64,000 nt of DNA from Dechloromonas hortensis (GTDB taxonomy: Bacteria; Pseudomonadota; Gammaproteobacteria; Burkholderiales; Rhodocyclaceae), in contig NZ_SSSQ01000005.1 in assembly GCF_009469765.1 (NCBI RefSeq), positions 1-64,000 of the forward strand, in the 5' to 3' direction. Both the position numbers and the translations under genes were made by a program. Below are positions 9,427-21,058 of this stretch, piece by piece. The notes beneath the pieces are model-generated. The model was not told the origin of the DNA, made no database searches, and saw only the letters and a list, made by a program, of their open reading frames with translations. Every line of letters starts with the position of its first letter. The first letter of the stretch is position 1.

Positions 9427-9747
9427 CTAGTGGCGCCACAGCCAGGTGAAGAGCGGCCAAGGCAGCAGCGCGAAGCAGAGATCGGGCGGGAAGGCGATCC
9501 AAAGCCAGAGGGCCGGGCTAACGACCGGGCTGTCGGTGACGAGCTGCAGGTTGTAGGCGGAACGTGTGTCGGCGCGGCGGAGCGTTTTGTAGGCTTCGCC
9601 CAGCCTCTTGAATTTGCTTTCGCCGTCCGGATCATCCGTGACATCGGGATGCAGGCGCTGAGCCTGTCTGCGATAAGCCTTTTTGATTTCGGCTTCGGTG
9701 GCCGTTCGGTCGATTCCCAGCGTGCAGTAATAATCACAGGTTTCCAT
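9427..9747 (-). CDS. Short J-domain protein with C-terminal membrane segment
   Basis: 106 residues from the ATG at 9747, chosen because AAAGGAG sits 6 bases upstream; the frame is open to 9780. Residues 1-65 form a J domain with helix II basic residues (KKAYRRQAQRLHPD) and the HPD tripeptide. The C-terminus (WLWIAFPPDLCFALLPWPLFTWLW) is strongly hydrophobic and probably anchors it to the membrane. There is no glycine-rich or zinc region, so it is a DnaK co-chaperone of class C type. It lies downstream of norB on the same strand but beyond the norB terminator. Its client is unknown. Confidence 0.85.
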   Translation of the reverse strand: METCDYYCTLGIDRTATEAEIKKAYRRQAQRLHPDVTDDPDGESKFKRLGEAYKTLRRADTRSAYNLQLVTDSPVVSPALWLWIAFPPDLCFALLPWPLFTWLWRH

Positions 9748-9884
9748 CACCAACTCCTTTTCACGGCGCTCTCCTGCCATGCGGCATTGGCGATTACCTT
9801 GATCTGTGGTGCTTGTCGCCTGGTGCCTGTCCTCAGGCTACGGCAATGGAAACTGGCGTCGGTGTGCTGGCGCACATGACAGGC

Positions 9885-9916
9885 AAAAAAAAGCGCGGGT
9901 CTTGCGACCCGCGCTT
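9885..9916 (-). terminator. Terminator of norCB transcript
   Basis: On the minus strand an 11-bp stem AAGCGCGGGTC / GACCCGCGCTT with a 4-base loop is followed by a run of T (A-run at 9885-9892 on the plus strand). It lies 22 bases after the norB stop. Confidence 0.93.
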
Positions 9917-9937
9917 GCAGCTAGCTGATGCTAGGAA

Positions 9938-11765
<1,828 letters not shown>

Positions 11766-11801
11766 TGGTTTTCCCCCTTTCGGAAATTGTTTGGCCGACG
11801 G

Positions 11802-11844
11802 ATGGTAGGTTCCCGAGTGGGTGGGGGGCTTTGATGTTCGCTAA
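11802..11844 (-). promoter_or_regulatory. Candidate DNR-dependent promoter of norCB
   Basis: On the minus strand TTAGCGAACATCAA (11844-11831) contains the half-site ATCAA. At 33 bp centre-to-centre lies the -10 hexamer TACCAT (11807-11802). The predicted start near 11795 leaves a 30-base leader containing the norC ribosome binding site. Confidence 0.65.
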
Positions 11845-11870
11845 AAAATGGAAATGGGGCGGAAATTAAA

Positions 11871-11881
11871 GTTGACCGCAG
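11871..11881 (-). repeat. Interspersed 11-mer CTGCGGTCAAC, intergenic copy
   Basis: Minus-strand copy in the 161-bp gap between the rhomboid stop and norC, upstream of the norC promoter. Confidence 0.55.
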
Positions 11882-11926
11882 GACTGGCGAAAAGCCGCTT
11901 CTGGCGCAGGTTTTCGTGGCCGTGGC

Positions 11927-13069
11927 CTATATCGGCGGAATATTTTCCGGGGTGGAAAACGGTGGCCCGAGCCGCGGCTGGTTGAAGGGGCCGAACTGGC
12001 CCCGGGCGCGCAGTTGCCTAGCCAGGGCCTGGGCGCTGTCCCGCCGCTTCTCGCTATAGGCGCGCAGCGCTTCGACCTGCGCCGCCGAGGGCGAGGTCGG
12101 GCTGAGGTTCAGTTCCGACAGTTGCTCGAAACTGGCCTCGTAAGGCTCGCTGATTTCCTGTTCGATCCGTTCGGCCAGCGCTTGAACAGCATCCGCCGTC
12201 CGCCGGTCCTGGCGGATGATCTCCTGCCAACTGGCCTGGATGCGGTTTTCCTGATCGAGAAATTGCTGGATTTCCGCTTGCGCCGCGACCTCGTCGCGCC
12301 AGCGATAGCTCGGTGGCGGAATGTGGGTGAGCAGCACAACGACCGTGCCGGCCAGCAGCAGACCGCCAGCCAGTCGTTGGCGAGGCGGCCAGGGCGTTTT
12401 GCCGAGCAGCGGCCGGCCGAGCAGGTTGCCGAGCAGGATGCCGGCCAGCAAGCCGCCGATGTGGGCACTGTTGTCGATGCCGGGAATGAGCAGGCCGAGC
12501 CCGATGCTGGCCAGCGTAAAGGCAATGCCGGCCCGGAACAGCCAGCGGAACTCGGCCGGGTGCAGCGCCCGGCGCTCGCGCCAGAGAAAGATCAACAGGG
12601 CGCCATAAACCCCGAAAATGGCACCGGAGGCGCCGCCGGATACCGCATGGTTGCCCTGGACGACGAGCGACAGCAGGTTGCCGAACAGGCCGCTGAAGAA
12701 ATAGATGGCGGCAAAGCGCAGGTGGCCGTAGATGCGCTCGACCAGATGGCCGCCATCCCACAAGGCCCACAGGTTCATTGCAATATGCAGCAGGCCGAAA
12801 TGCAGGAAGAGGGCGCTGCCCAGCCGCCACCACTGGCCATCCTGGGTGGCCGGGCCGAAATTGGCGCCCCAGGCGAGCTGGACGCCGTTCTGCGAGTGCC
12901 AGAGGCCGGCGCCGGCGTTCAGCATCAGGATGAAGACCAGCGCATTGGCGGCGAGCAGCAGCCAGGTCACCGGCAGGCGGCTGCTGCGGGCGCGCAGCAC
13001 GTCGTAAAGGCTGTCCGGCTGAGCTGGGGAATCGGGCATCGGGGCGAAGCGGGTGGGCAAGACCGTCAT
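11927..13069 (-). CDS. Rhomboid family intramembrane serine protease
   Basis: About 380 residues from the ATG at 13069; starts at 13156 and 13039 are also possible and none has a strong ribosome binding site. Six or seven membrane helices. The rhomboid signature is complete: HIAMNLWAL in helix 2, the catalytic serine in GGASGAIFG and the partner histidine in DNSAHIGG. The C-terminal 120 residues form a glutamate/arginine-rich, probably coiled-coil cytoplasmic tail, longer than in minimal rhomboids. It should cleave transmembrane helices of unknown substrates. It lies downstream of the nor promoter region on the same strand and has no clear operon partner. Confidence 0.9.
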   Translation of the reverse strand: MTVLPTRFAPMPDSPAQPDSLYDVLRARSSRLPVTWLLLAANALVFILMLNAGAGLWHSQNGVQLAWGANFGPATQDGQWWRLGSALFLHFGLLHIAMNLWALWDGGHLVERIYGHLRFAAIYFFSGLFGNLLSLVVQGNHAVSGGASGAIFGVYGALLIFLWRERRALHPAEFRWLFRAGIAFTLASIGLGLLIPGIDNSAHIGGLLAGILLGNLLGRPLLGKTPWPPRQRLAGGLLLAGTVVVLLTHIPPPSYRWRDEVAAQAEIQQFLDQENRIQASWQEIIRQDRRTADAVQALAERIEQEISEPYEASFEQLSELNLSPTSPSAAQVEALRAYSEKRRDSAQALARQLRARGQFGPFNQPRLGPPFSTPENIPPI

Positions 13070-13170
13070 GATAGCGGGGGCCGGGCCGGCCTGCACGGGC
13101 GATGGCATGGCCGCCGATTGTTGTCCGGGCAACAGGTATACTCGGGGCTTCCTCAAGTTGAAGGTACTTC

Positions 13171-14475
13171 ATGGCTGCACCCAACGATACCGCCAGCATG
13201 GCGCTTTTCTGTGACTTCGAGAACGTCGCCCTCGGCGTGCGCGATGCCCAGTACGAAAAATTCGACATCAAGCCGGTCCTTGAGCGGCTACTCGCCAAGG
13301 GCAGTATCGTGGTCAAGAAAGCCTACTGCGACTGGGATCGCTACAAGGCCTTCAAATCGGCCATGCACGAGGCCAATTTCGAACTGATCGAAATTCCCCA
13401 CGTCCGCCAGTCCGGCAAGAACTCGGCCGACATCCGTCTCGTCGTCGATGCGCTCGACCTCTGCTATACCAAGTCGCATGTCGATACCTTCGTCATCATC
13501 AGCGGCGACTCCGACTTCTCGCCGCTGGTCTCCAAGCTGCGCGAAAACGCCAAACGGGTGATCGGCGTCGGCGTCAAGCAGTCCTGTTCGGACTTGCTGA
13601 TCGCCAACTGCGACGAATTCATCTATTACGACGATCTGGTCCGCGATCGCCCGGCCTCGCGCCGCGACAACCGCGAAGCGGCGCCGCGCCGCACGCCGGA
13701 AGAAGAAAAGGGCCGCCGCGAAAAGCTCGAGGCGCGCAAGACCAAGGCCATCGAGCTGGCCACCGCGACCTTCGCCGACCTCTTCGCCGACCGGGGCGAT
13801 ACCGAACGGATCTGGGCCTCGGTCCTCAAGGAAGTCATCAAGCGACGCAATCCCGGCTTCAACGAAAACTATTACGGCTTCCGCAGCTTCGGCAACCTGC
13901 TCGAAGAAGCAGCCAGCCGTGGTTTGCTCGGCTTTGGCCGCGATGAAAAGTCCGGTGCCTACGTCACCCGCGCCCAGGTTCGTCCGGTGGTTGTCGAAGT
14001 CGCCGCTGCGGTCGAAATCGAACCGAGCGTCGAGAGTCCGGCGGTCGACCTGGCGGAAATGGCAAAAATCGAAGCGCCCGTTGCGGAAACGCCGGCTGGT
14101 AACAATTCATCACGCCGCCGTGGCGGCCGACGGACGCGGAAGGAGGCGGAGCACAAGCATGGCGCCGAGCCTATAGCCCAGGCAGTTCAGGTCGAAGTGC
14201 CGGCCCCGACGGTAGAACCAGCCGTGCTGCCGGAAGTGATCGTCGCACCTGTCGCCGCCGCGCCTGAGGTGGCGACGGAAGAAGCGGCACCAGCCGCGCC
14301 GCGTCGACGGGGTGGTCGTCGGCCGCGCAAGGAAAGCGAGAGCGCCGCGCCGGTGGTGGTCGACAGTGCGCCGGTGGCGGCGGTCGAGGTGGCAGCGCCG
14401 GTGGCCGAGGCCGATGCGCCGAAGAAGCGGGTGGCGCGGACGCCGCGCAGCCGCAAGCCGAAAGCGGCCGAGTAG
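13171..14475 (+). CDS. NYN-domain (LabA/PIN-like) RNA-binding protein with OST-HTH domain and RGG-like tail
   Basis: 434 residues. Residues 8-160 form an NYN domain: ALFCDFENV, ISGDSDFSPL and the terminal acidic residues of the metal site are present, consistent with a PIN-like nuclease fold. Residues about 195-270 match an OST-HTH/LOTUS domain (NENYYGFRSFGNLLEEA). The C-terminal 160 residues are low complexity, alternating Ala/Pro/Val/Glu stretches with three basic boxes: SRRRGGRRTRKE, PRRRGGRRPRKE and KKRVARTPRSRK. Such boxes bind RNA in other proteins. The protein is probably an RNA-processing or regulatory factor; its target is unknown. It has its own terminator. Confidence 0.88.
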   Translation: MAAPNDTASMALFCDFENVALGVRDAQYEKFDIKPVLERLLAKGSIVVKKAYCDWDRYKAFKSAMHEANFELIEIPHVRQSGKNSADIRLVVDALDLCYTKSHVDTFVIISGDSDFSPLVSKLRENAKRVIGVGVKQSCSDLLIANCDEFIYYDDLVRDRPASRRDNREAAPRRTPEEEKGRREKLEARKTKAIELATATFADLFADRGDTERIWASVLKEVIKRRNPGFNENYYGFRSFGNLLEEAASRGLLGFGRDEKSGAYVTRAQVRPVVVEVAAAVEIEPSVESPAVDLAEMAKIEAPVAETPAGNNSSRRRGGRRTRKEAEHKHGAEPIAQAVQVEVPAPTVEPAVLPEVIVAPVAAAPEVATEEAAPAAPRRRGGRRPRKESESAAPVVVDSAPVAAVEVAAPVAEADAPKKRVARTPRSRKPKAAE

Positions 14476-14494
14476 TCCGGGTTTGTCGAAGGAA

Positions 14495-14523
14495 GGGCCC
14501 GGCGACTGCCGGGCCTTTTTTTA
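14495..14523 (+). terminator. Terminator of NYN/OST-HTH gene
   Basis: GGCCCGGC / GCCGGGCC stem with loop GACT followed by seven T, 20 bases after the stop codon. It touches the end of the convergent 169-residue gene. Confidence 0.92.
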
Positions 14524-15030
14524 CAGCACCTGCAGCAGCTTGCTGCGCAGTGCTTCTGCCTCGCGCTTGCCTTCGCGCGACATGACCATCGAGTGATACC
14601 ACTCGTCGTAGAGGGCGCGCAGGCCGGCATGGCCTTCCGCCTGGTCGATGCGGTCGAGCAGCGAACTGGCGCCGAGCGAGCCGACGAAGGTGTTCAGCGT
14701 ATTGACCATGAAATTGCGTGCCTGCTGCAGGCGCAACGGGTCGGCGGTCGCCGGCAGTTCGCTGAAGGCGGTAATTGCCGGCAGCGGCGACTGCGGCGCA
14801 CGGCTTTGGCCATTGGCGTCGCTGACGCTGCTGACTTCGATGTAACCGTCCTCTTCCAGCGCGCCCAGCGTGTGCTGCAGGTCATCCGATTGCAGCATGC
14901 CGCGCAGGTCGTCGACGCTGCGCTTGCCGTCTACGAAAATCAGCACCCGGCGGACGCGCGGGGTCAGCCCGCCGGCCTTGCTGGTGATTTCGTCGTGTCC
15001 TTTGGGGGTTTTGGCGAATACAACGCCCAT
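14521..15030 (-). CDS. Conserved protein of unknown function, 169 residues
   Basis: I do not recognise the family. The protein is soluble and mostly helical, with an N-terminal basic region (PRVRRVLIFVDGKRSVDDLRGM) that reads like a small winged-helix-type fold, a central polar linker and a helical C-terminus. A good Shine-Dalgarno (CGGAGAC) precedes the ATG. It is monocistronic: convergent with the NYN gene and separated from panD by panD's terminator. The N-terminal part could bind DNA or a PilZ-like partner, but no motif proves this. Confidence 0.8.
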   Translation of the reverse strand: MGVVFAKTPKGHDEITSKAGGLTPRVRRVLIFVDGKRSVDDLRGMLQSDDLQHTLGALEEDGYIEVSSVSDANGQSRAPQSPLPAITAFSELPATADPLRLQQARNFMVNTLNTFVGSLGASSLLDRIDQAEGHAGLRALYDEWYHSMVMSREGKREAEALRSKLLQVL

Positions 15031-15074
15031 GATTTGTCTCCGTTATATTTGTGAGATTTATCAAGGCATTGTAC

Positions 15075-15106
15075 AGAAAAAAGAAAACCCGCCAGCGGGC
15101 GGGTTT
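15075..15106 (-). terminator. Terminator of panD
   Basis: On the minus strand AAACCCGCC / GGCGGGTTT with a 4-base loop is followed by TCTTTTTT, 25 bases after the panD stop. Confidence 0.9.
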
Positions 15107-15130
15107 GCGGTGGGCCGAAGTCGGCGCAGA

Positions 15131-15514
15131 TCAGGCGGCGGCTTGCGTCGGGATCTTGTGGCCGCGGCGGGTGATGCGGTTTTGCGAATCGACGTAGATC
15201 AGATCCGGCTCGTATTTGGCCAGTTCGATCTCGTTATAAACGGCAAAAGTGGCAATGATCAGGATGTCGCCCGGGGCGGCGCGGCGGGCGGCCGAACCAT
15301 TGACGGAGATGACGCCCGATCCACGCTCGGCACGAATGGCATAGGTGGTGAAACGTTCGCCGTTATTTACGTTCCAGATGTCGATCTGTTCGTATTCCTT
15401 GATGTTGGCCGCTTCGAGCAGATCTTCATCAATGGCGCAGGAACCCTCGTAGTGCAGGTCGGCGTGGGTTGCGGTCACGCGGTGCAGTTTGGATTTCAGC
15501 ATTGTTCTCTGCAT
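15131..15514 (-). CDS. panD: Aspartate 1-decarboxylase PanD
   Basis: 127 residues from the ATG at 15514, which gives the standard [14 protein letters not shown] start; an ATG 12 bases upstream is possible. The self-cleavage site YEG-SC at about residue 24 produces the pyruvoyl cofactor from serine. It converts L-aspartate to beta-alanine for pantothenate. It lies about 90 bases downstream of panC on the same strand, so it may be cotranscribed or have its own promoter. Confidence 0.97.
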   Translation of the reverse strand: MQRTMLKSKLHRVTATHADLHYEGSCAIDEDLLEAANIKEYEQIDIWNVNNGERFTTYAIRAERGSGVISVNGSAARRAAPGDILIIATFAVYNEIELAKYEPDLIYVDSQNRITRRGHKIPTQAAA

Positions 15515-15604
15515 GGTTTCACTCATCCAGACGGTTGGGGGAAGCGCATTGTAGCGACAAATCCCTTACTGTCAACGCGCGTAATTATGGATCATGCGCT
15601 TCGC

Positions 15605-17267
<1,663 letters not shown>

Positions 17268-17630
17268 TCAAGTCCTGAAAACAAAATAGACGGCGCCTAG
17301 GATACACAGGGCAGCCCACAGGTAGTCAAGCTTCAGCGGCTGGTCCATGTAAAAGACGACGAAGGGAACGAAGACGGCCAGCGTGATCACTTCCTGCAGG
17401 ATCTTCAACTGGCCGAGACTCATTTCGGCGTGGCCGATACGGTTGGCCGGCACCTGGATCAAGTATTCGAAGAGGGCGATACCCCAGGAAAAGAGGGCGG
17501 CGATCCACCACGGCTTCTCGTTGAGGTTCTTCAGGTGCGCATACCAGGCGAAAGTCATGAAGACGTTCGATAGCGCCAGGAGCACCACGGTCTGCCAGAG
17601 CACCGGGATGTTGAAACCGAGGATATTCAC
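17268..17630 (-). CDS. DMT-family small membrane protein (DUF486)
   Basis: 120 residues with four membrane helices, including FAWYAHLKNLNEKPWW and QLKILQEVITLAVF, the hallmark of the DUF486 group of small drug/metabolite transporter-like proteins. The start overlaps the folK stop by 4 bases (ATGA) and the stop abuts panB, so it is fully embedded between folate and pantothenate genes. Substrate unknown; a role linked to these vitamins is only suggested by position. Confidence 0.88.
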   Translation of the reverse strand: MNILGFNIPVLWQTVVLLALSNVFMTFAWYAHLKNLNEKPWWIAALFSWGIALFEYLIQVPANRIGHAEMSLGQLKILQEVITLAVFVPFVVFYMDQPLKLDYLWAALCILGAVYFVFRT

Positions 17631-18103
17631 AGGCGGACGATGCCCTGGTTGGCGACGGCCGGCAGCCAGGCAGCGATGGGGCCGCGCCGCGGCAGGCGCA
17701 GATCAGGCGCGATTTCGGCCAGCGGCTGCAGCACGAAGGCGCGCAGGTGCAGGCGTGGGTGGGGCAGGGTCAGGCGCGGCAGGTCGAGTTCGAGGTCGGC
17801 GTAGAGCAGCAGGTCGAGGTCCAGCGTGCGCGGGCCGTTACGCTCGGCACGCTGGCGCCCGAAGCGGGCCTCGATGTCGAACAGCGCATCAAGCAGCGCT
17901 TCCGGGGCCAGTGTCGTTTCCAGCGCGGCGGCAGCGTTGATGAACTCGGGCTGCTCGGTGAGACCGACCGGCGCCGTCCGGTATAGCGAGGAGCTGCGGA
18001 CGAGGCGGCTGTGCGGCAGGTTGGCCAGTGCGGCAAAGGCGGCGCGCACGGTAGCGGCCGGGTCGCCGAGATTGGCCCCGAGCGCGATGTAGGCGGTGTT
18101 CAT
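17627..18103 (-). CDS. folK: HPPK, 6-hydroxymethyl-dihydropterin pyrophosphokinase FolK
   Basis: 158 residues from the ATG at 18103, which overlaps the pcnB stop by 4 bases. The family signature RNGPRTLDLDLLLY lies near residue 88 and IALGANLGDP at the N-terminus. It transfers pyrophosphate from ATP to hydroxymethyl-dihydropterin in folate synthesis. The pcnB-folK pairing is common in proteobacteria. Confidence 0.96.
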   Translation of the reverse strand: MNTAYIALGANLGDPAATVRAAFAALANLPHSRLVRSSSLYRTAPVGLTEQPEFINAAAALETTLAPEALLDALFDIEARFGRQRAERNGPRTLDLDLLLYADLELDLPRLTLPHPRLHLRAFVLQPLAEIAPDLRLPRRGPIAAWLPAVANQGIVRL

Positions 18104-19440
18104 TCGCTCGGGCTGGTGGTGCCTACGGTGGCCGGCTTCTTGCGGCGCCGGCGCTTTTTCTTGTCGGCGGCCTGTTCGGGCAGCAGCATTTCGGCCCGTT
18201 CCTCGCCGTCGACCGCCTGGAAGCGCGTCCACCAGTCGGCGACCTCCATGTCGATTTCGCCGGATTCGGCGCGCAGCAGCAGGAAGTCGTAACCGGCGCG
18301 GAAGCGCGGCTGTTCGAGCAGGCCGTAGGGGCGCTTGCCGGCGCGCTGTTCGAAGCGCGGCTGCAGGGCCCAGATGTCCTTGATGTCGCCGGCGATGCGC
18401 CGGGTGATGGCGAGTTTTTCGCCCTGGACGTCGATCACCGTGTCCATCGCCTGATAGAGCGCCGGAATCTTCGCCTCGCCCTTGGCCTTGAGCTTTTCCC
18501 AATGGACCAGCACTTCGTGCCAGAGCAGCGTCGCGAACAGGAAGCCCGGGGAAATGCCCTTGCCCTGGCGGACGCGCTCATCGGTGTTGGCTAGCGACAG
18601 CATGACGAATTTTTCGCCCATCGGCTGTTCGAGAATGACGTCGAGCAGCGGCAGCAGGCCGTGGTGCAGGCCTTCGTCGCGCAACTGGGTGATGCATTTG
18701 ACCGAGTGCCCGGAGGTCAGCAGCTTGAGCATTTCGTCGAACAGGCGGGCGGCCGGCACGTTTTCGAGCAGGCTGGCCATTTCGCGGATCGGCTTCTTGG
18801 CTTCCGGGTCGATGAACAGGCCGAGCTTGGCGGCGAGGCGGACGGCGCGCAGCATGCGCACCGGGTCTTCGCGGTAGCGGGTGCGCGGTTCACCGATCAT
18901 GCGCAGGGTTTTCTGCTTGAGATCGCCGACGCCGTGGTGATAGTCGATGACTGCTTCAGTGGCCGGGTCGTAGTACAGCGCGTTGGCGGTGAAATCGCGG
19001 CGGGCGGCATCCTCGGCGTGGCTGCCGAAGACGTTGTCGTGCAGCACGCGGCCGTGTTCGTCGGTCTTCGTCTTTTCGTCCAGCGTGCCGCGGAAAGTGG
19101 TCACTTCCAGCGTTTCCTGGCCCATCATGACGTGCACGATCTGGAAGCGGCGGCCGATGATGCGGGCGCGGCGGAAATAGCGGCGGACTTCTTCCGGCGT
19201 CGCGTCGGTCGCGATGTCGAAATCCTTCGGCTCGGCGCCGATCAGCAGGTCGCGCACGGCGCCGCCGACGACGTAGGCCTTGTGGCCGTGCTGCTGCAGG
19301 GTTTCGCAGGTGCGCCGGCTGCCCGAGCTGATGCGGTCGCGGGTGATGCCGTGGGTGGAGACGGGGATGACGGCCGGCTCATGATGGCCGGCCTTGGCTT
19401 TTTTGCCGCCTAAAACGCGGGAAATGAATTTGCGGATCAC
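18100..19440 (-). CDS. pcnB: Poly(A) polymerase I PcnB
   Basis: 446 residues. The nucleotidyltransferase core has VVGGAVRDLLIG (about residue 57) and the metal-binding DFDIATDATPEEV, then RRDFTANAL and RYREDPVRMLRAVR, as in class II tRNA-nucleotidyltransferase-like enzymes. The basic N-terminal leader and the C-terminal lysine/arginine-rich tail (KKKRRRRKK) are typical of PcnB rather than of CCA-adding enzymes. It adds poly(A) to RNA 3' ends and promotes decay. First gene of the run that continues to panC. Confidence 0.93.
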   Translation of the reverse strand: MIRKFISRVLGGKKAKAGHHEPAVIPVSTHGITRDRISSGSRRTCETLQQHGHKAYVVGGAVRDLLIGAEPKDFDIATDATPEEVRRYFRRARIIGRRFQIVHVMMGQETLEVTTFRGTLDEKTKTDEHGRVLHDNVFGSHAEDAARRDFTANALYYDPATEAVIDYHHGVGDLKQKTLRMIGEPRTRYREDPVRMLRAVRLAAKLGLFIDPEAKKPIREMASLLENVPAARLFDEMLKLLTSGHSVKCITQLRDEGLHHGLLPLLDVILEQPMGEKFVMLSLANTDERVRQGKGISPGFLFATLLWHEVLVHWEKLKAKGEAKIPALYQAMDTVIDVQGEKLAITRRIAGDIKDIWALQPRFEQRAGKRPYGLLEQPRFRAGYDFLLLRAESGEIDMEVADWWTRFQAVDGEERAEMLLPEQAADKKKRRRRKKPATVGTTSPSE

Positions 19441-19532
19441 GAATTACCGTTCAGTGAGCGCCGGGGCGCTGCGGAAAAAAGCCGATTTTACTGCAAATCG
19501 ATGATTTTTCATGGGTTACGAGGCTTTTTCAG

Positions 19533-21056
19533 TCAGTCTAGGCCAAAGAATTCGCGGATCTTTTGGCCGATCGCAGCGCTGCCCTGTGTCTGCCGGGCTT
19601 GCTCGTCGCGCCCTTCGTGGTAGCCCCGTTCCAGGTCGTTGAAGCGGCGCAGGCGGCTCGCCAGGGTGGCAGACAGGCTGTCGGCGAGTTCCGGGCGCTG
19701 GCGAATGATTTCCTGGAAGCCGTCCTTGTCCAGGCGATAGGCTTCGACGTCGGTCGTCGCGACGACGGTGGCCCGGCGTGGAGCGCCGGTCATCAGGCCG
19801 ATTTCGCCAAAAACGCTGCCCGGGCCGCGCTTTTCGAGCAGGCGGCGCGGCCCTTCGGGTGGTTGCCACCAGGCCTCGACTTCGCCGTCGACAATGATGT
19901 AAAGCCAGTGGGCGATGGCGCCCTGGCGGGTCAGGATGTCGCCGCGGGCAAAGGGCGCATTGATCAGGTGTTCGGCGAGATGCTGTTTTTCGCTGTCCGA
20001 CAGGCGGGCGAACAGTTCGATGCTGTCGATCGCCTGCAGGCGCCGTTTGAGTTCGCGGTTCTGCACCGTTTCCCGGTGCGCCGTGCCTTCCTTGACCAGG
20101 TGAATGATGTGGTCGTCGGTGGCGAGGCGGATGCCGCTGCGCTGCAGGGTGGCCAGTACGTGGCTGCGGACCTCGGAGTCGGTCGGGTCGTCGAGTTGCG
20201 GATTCTGCAGCCAGTAGCGCAGTACGTAATGGGCGTAGCCCGGCCCGAAGCTCATCAGCACGCAACTCGGTGGTGGCGTCTGGGCGACGTGCGGGATGGT
20301 GGCGGCGGCGAGGTCGGATTCGATCAGGCGGATCAGGCGCCCGGGCGGTACGGAAAGGTCGATGTTGAATTCGATGTTGCGGCGCCAGCTCGGATTCTCG
20401 GCATTCTTGTCGCACAGCACGTAGTAGCGCCCCTTCATCAACTGGCTGTTGGGGACGATGGCCTTTTCGCCGCTGCGGGTGACGATCGCCGTGTAGCGCC
20501 ATTGAATGTCGGTAACCTGGCCCGAGAGGTCGTCGATCTTGATCCAGTCGCCGATTTCCAGCGAATTGTCCATCTGCAGGGCGAGCCCGCCGAGCAGGTT
20601 GCCCAGCGTGTCCTGCATCGAAATGGCGAGGACGGCGGTGAGGATGGCCGAGGTGGCGAACAGGTGGGTCAGTTCGACGCCGGACTGGTTGAGGCGGAAA
20701 AAGGCCCAGCCGATGTAGCCGATGATGACCAGGATGTCGGCCAGGATGCCTGAAATCCGGATGTGGGCGCGGGGCAGGGCGACGTTGAACCAGGCCAGGC
20801 CGATAAAACGGATCACCGCCAGGCCTTCGCCGAAGATGCTCAGCTGGCGCAGCAGCTGGGCGATGGCCGAGAAGCGGTGCTCGGAGAGCATGAGTCCGGC
20901 GAGCAGGTCGCCGAGCAGGCAGGCGGAGAAAAAGACGCTGGTGTTGACCAGCGAGCGGCGCATCGCCTTCAGTGGGCGCAGGATGAAGAACAGCGCGACG
21001 ACGATGGCGATCGTCGCGTAAGGCGCTTCGGCGCTCAGGTAGGGGATGCTCAGCAT
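19533..21056 (-). CDS. MscS-type channel fused to C-terminal cyclic-nucleotide-binding domain
   Basis: 507 residues. Four or five N-terminal membrane helices lead to the MscS pore-lining and beta domain at about residues 145-220 (DTLGNLLGGLALQM, then GDWIKIDDLSGQVTDIQWR and IVPNSQLM). Residues about 350-470 form a cNMP-binding/CRP-like domain with GSVFGEIGLMTGAPRRATVVA, which resembles the phosphate-binding cassette. Ligand-gated MscS channels of this architecture (bCNG) are known; gating by cAMP or another ligand, and weak mechanosensitivity, are family inferences. It is followed downstream by pcnB on the same strand after a 92-bp gap, and preceded by the HAD hydrolase gene. Confidence 0.9.
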   Translation of the reverse strand: MLSIPYLSAEAPYATIAIVVALFFILRPLKAMRRSLVNTSVFFSACLLGDLLAGLMLSEHRFSAIAQLLRQLSIFGEGLAVIRFIGLAWFNVALPRAHIRISGILADILVIIGYIGWAFFRLNQSGVELTHLFATSAILTAVLAISMQDTLGNLLGGLALQMDNSLEIGDWIKIDDLSGQVTDIQWRYTAIVTRSGEKAIVPNSQLMKGRYYVLCDKNAENPSWRRNIEFNIDLSVPPGRLIRLIESDLAAATIPHVAQTPPPSCVLMSFGPGYAHYVLRYWLQNPQLDDPTDSEVRSHVLATLQRSGIRLATDDHIIHLVKEGTAHRETVQNRELKRRLQAIDSIELFARLSDSEKQHLAEHLINAPFARGDILTRQGAIAHWLYIIVDGEVEAWWQPPEGPRRLLEKRGPGSVFGEIGLMTGAPRRATVVATTDVEAYRLDKDGFQEIIRQRPELADSLSATLASRLRRFNDLERGYHEGRDEQARQTQGSAAIGQKIREFFGLD

Positions 21057-21058
21057 GG

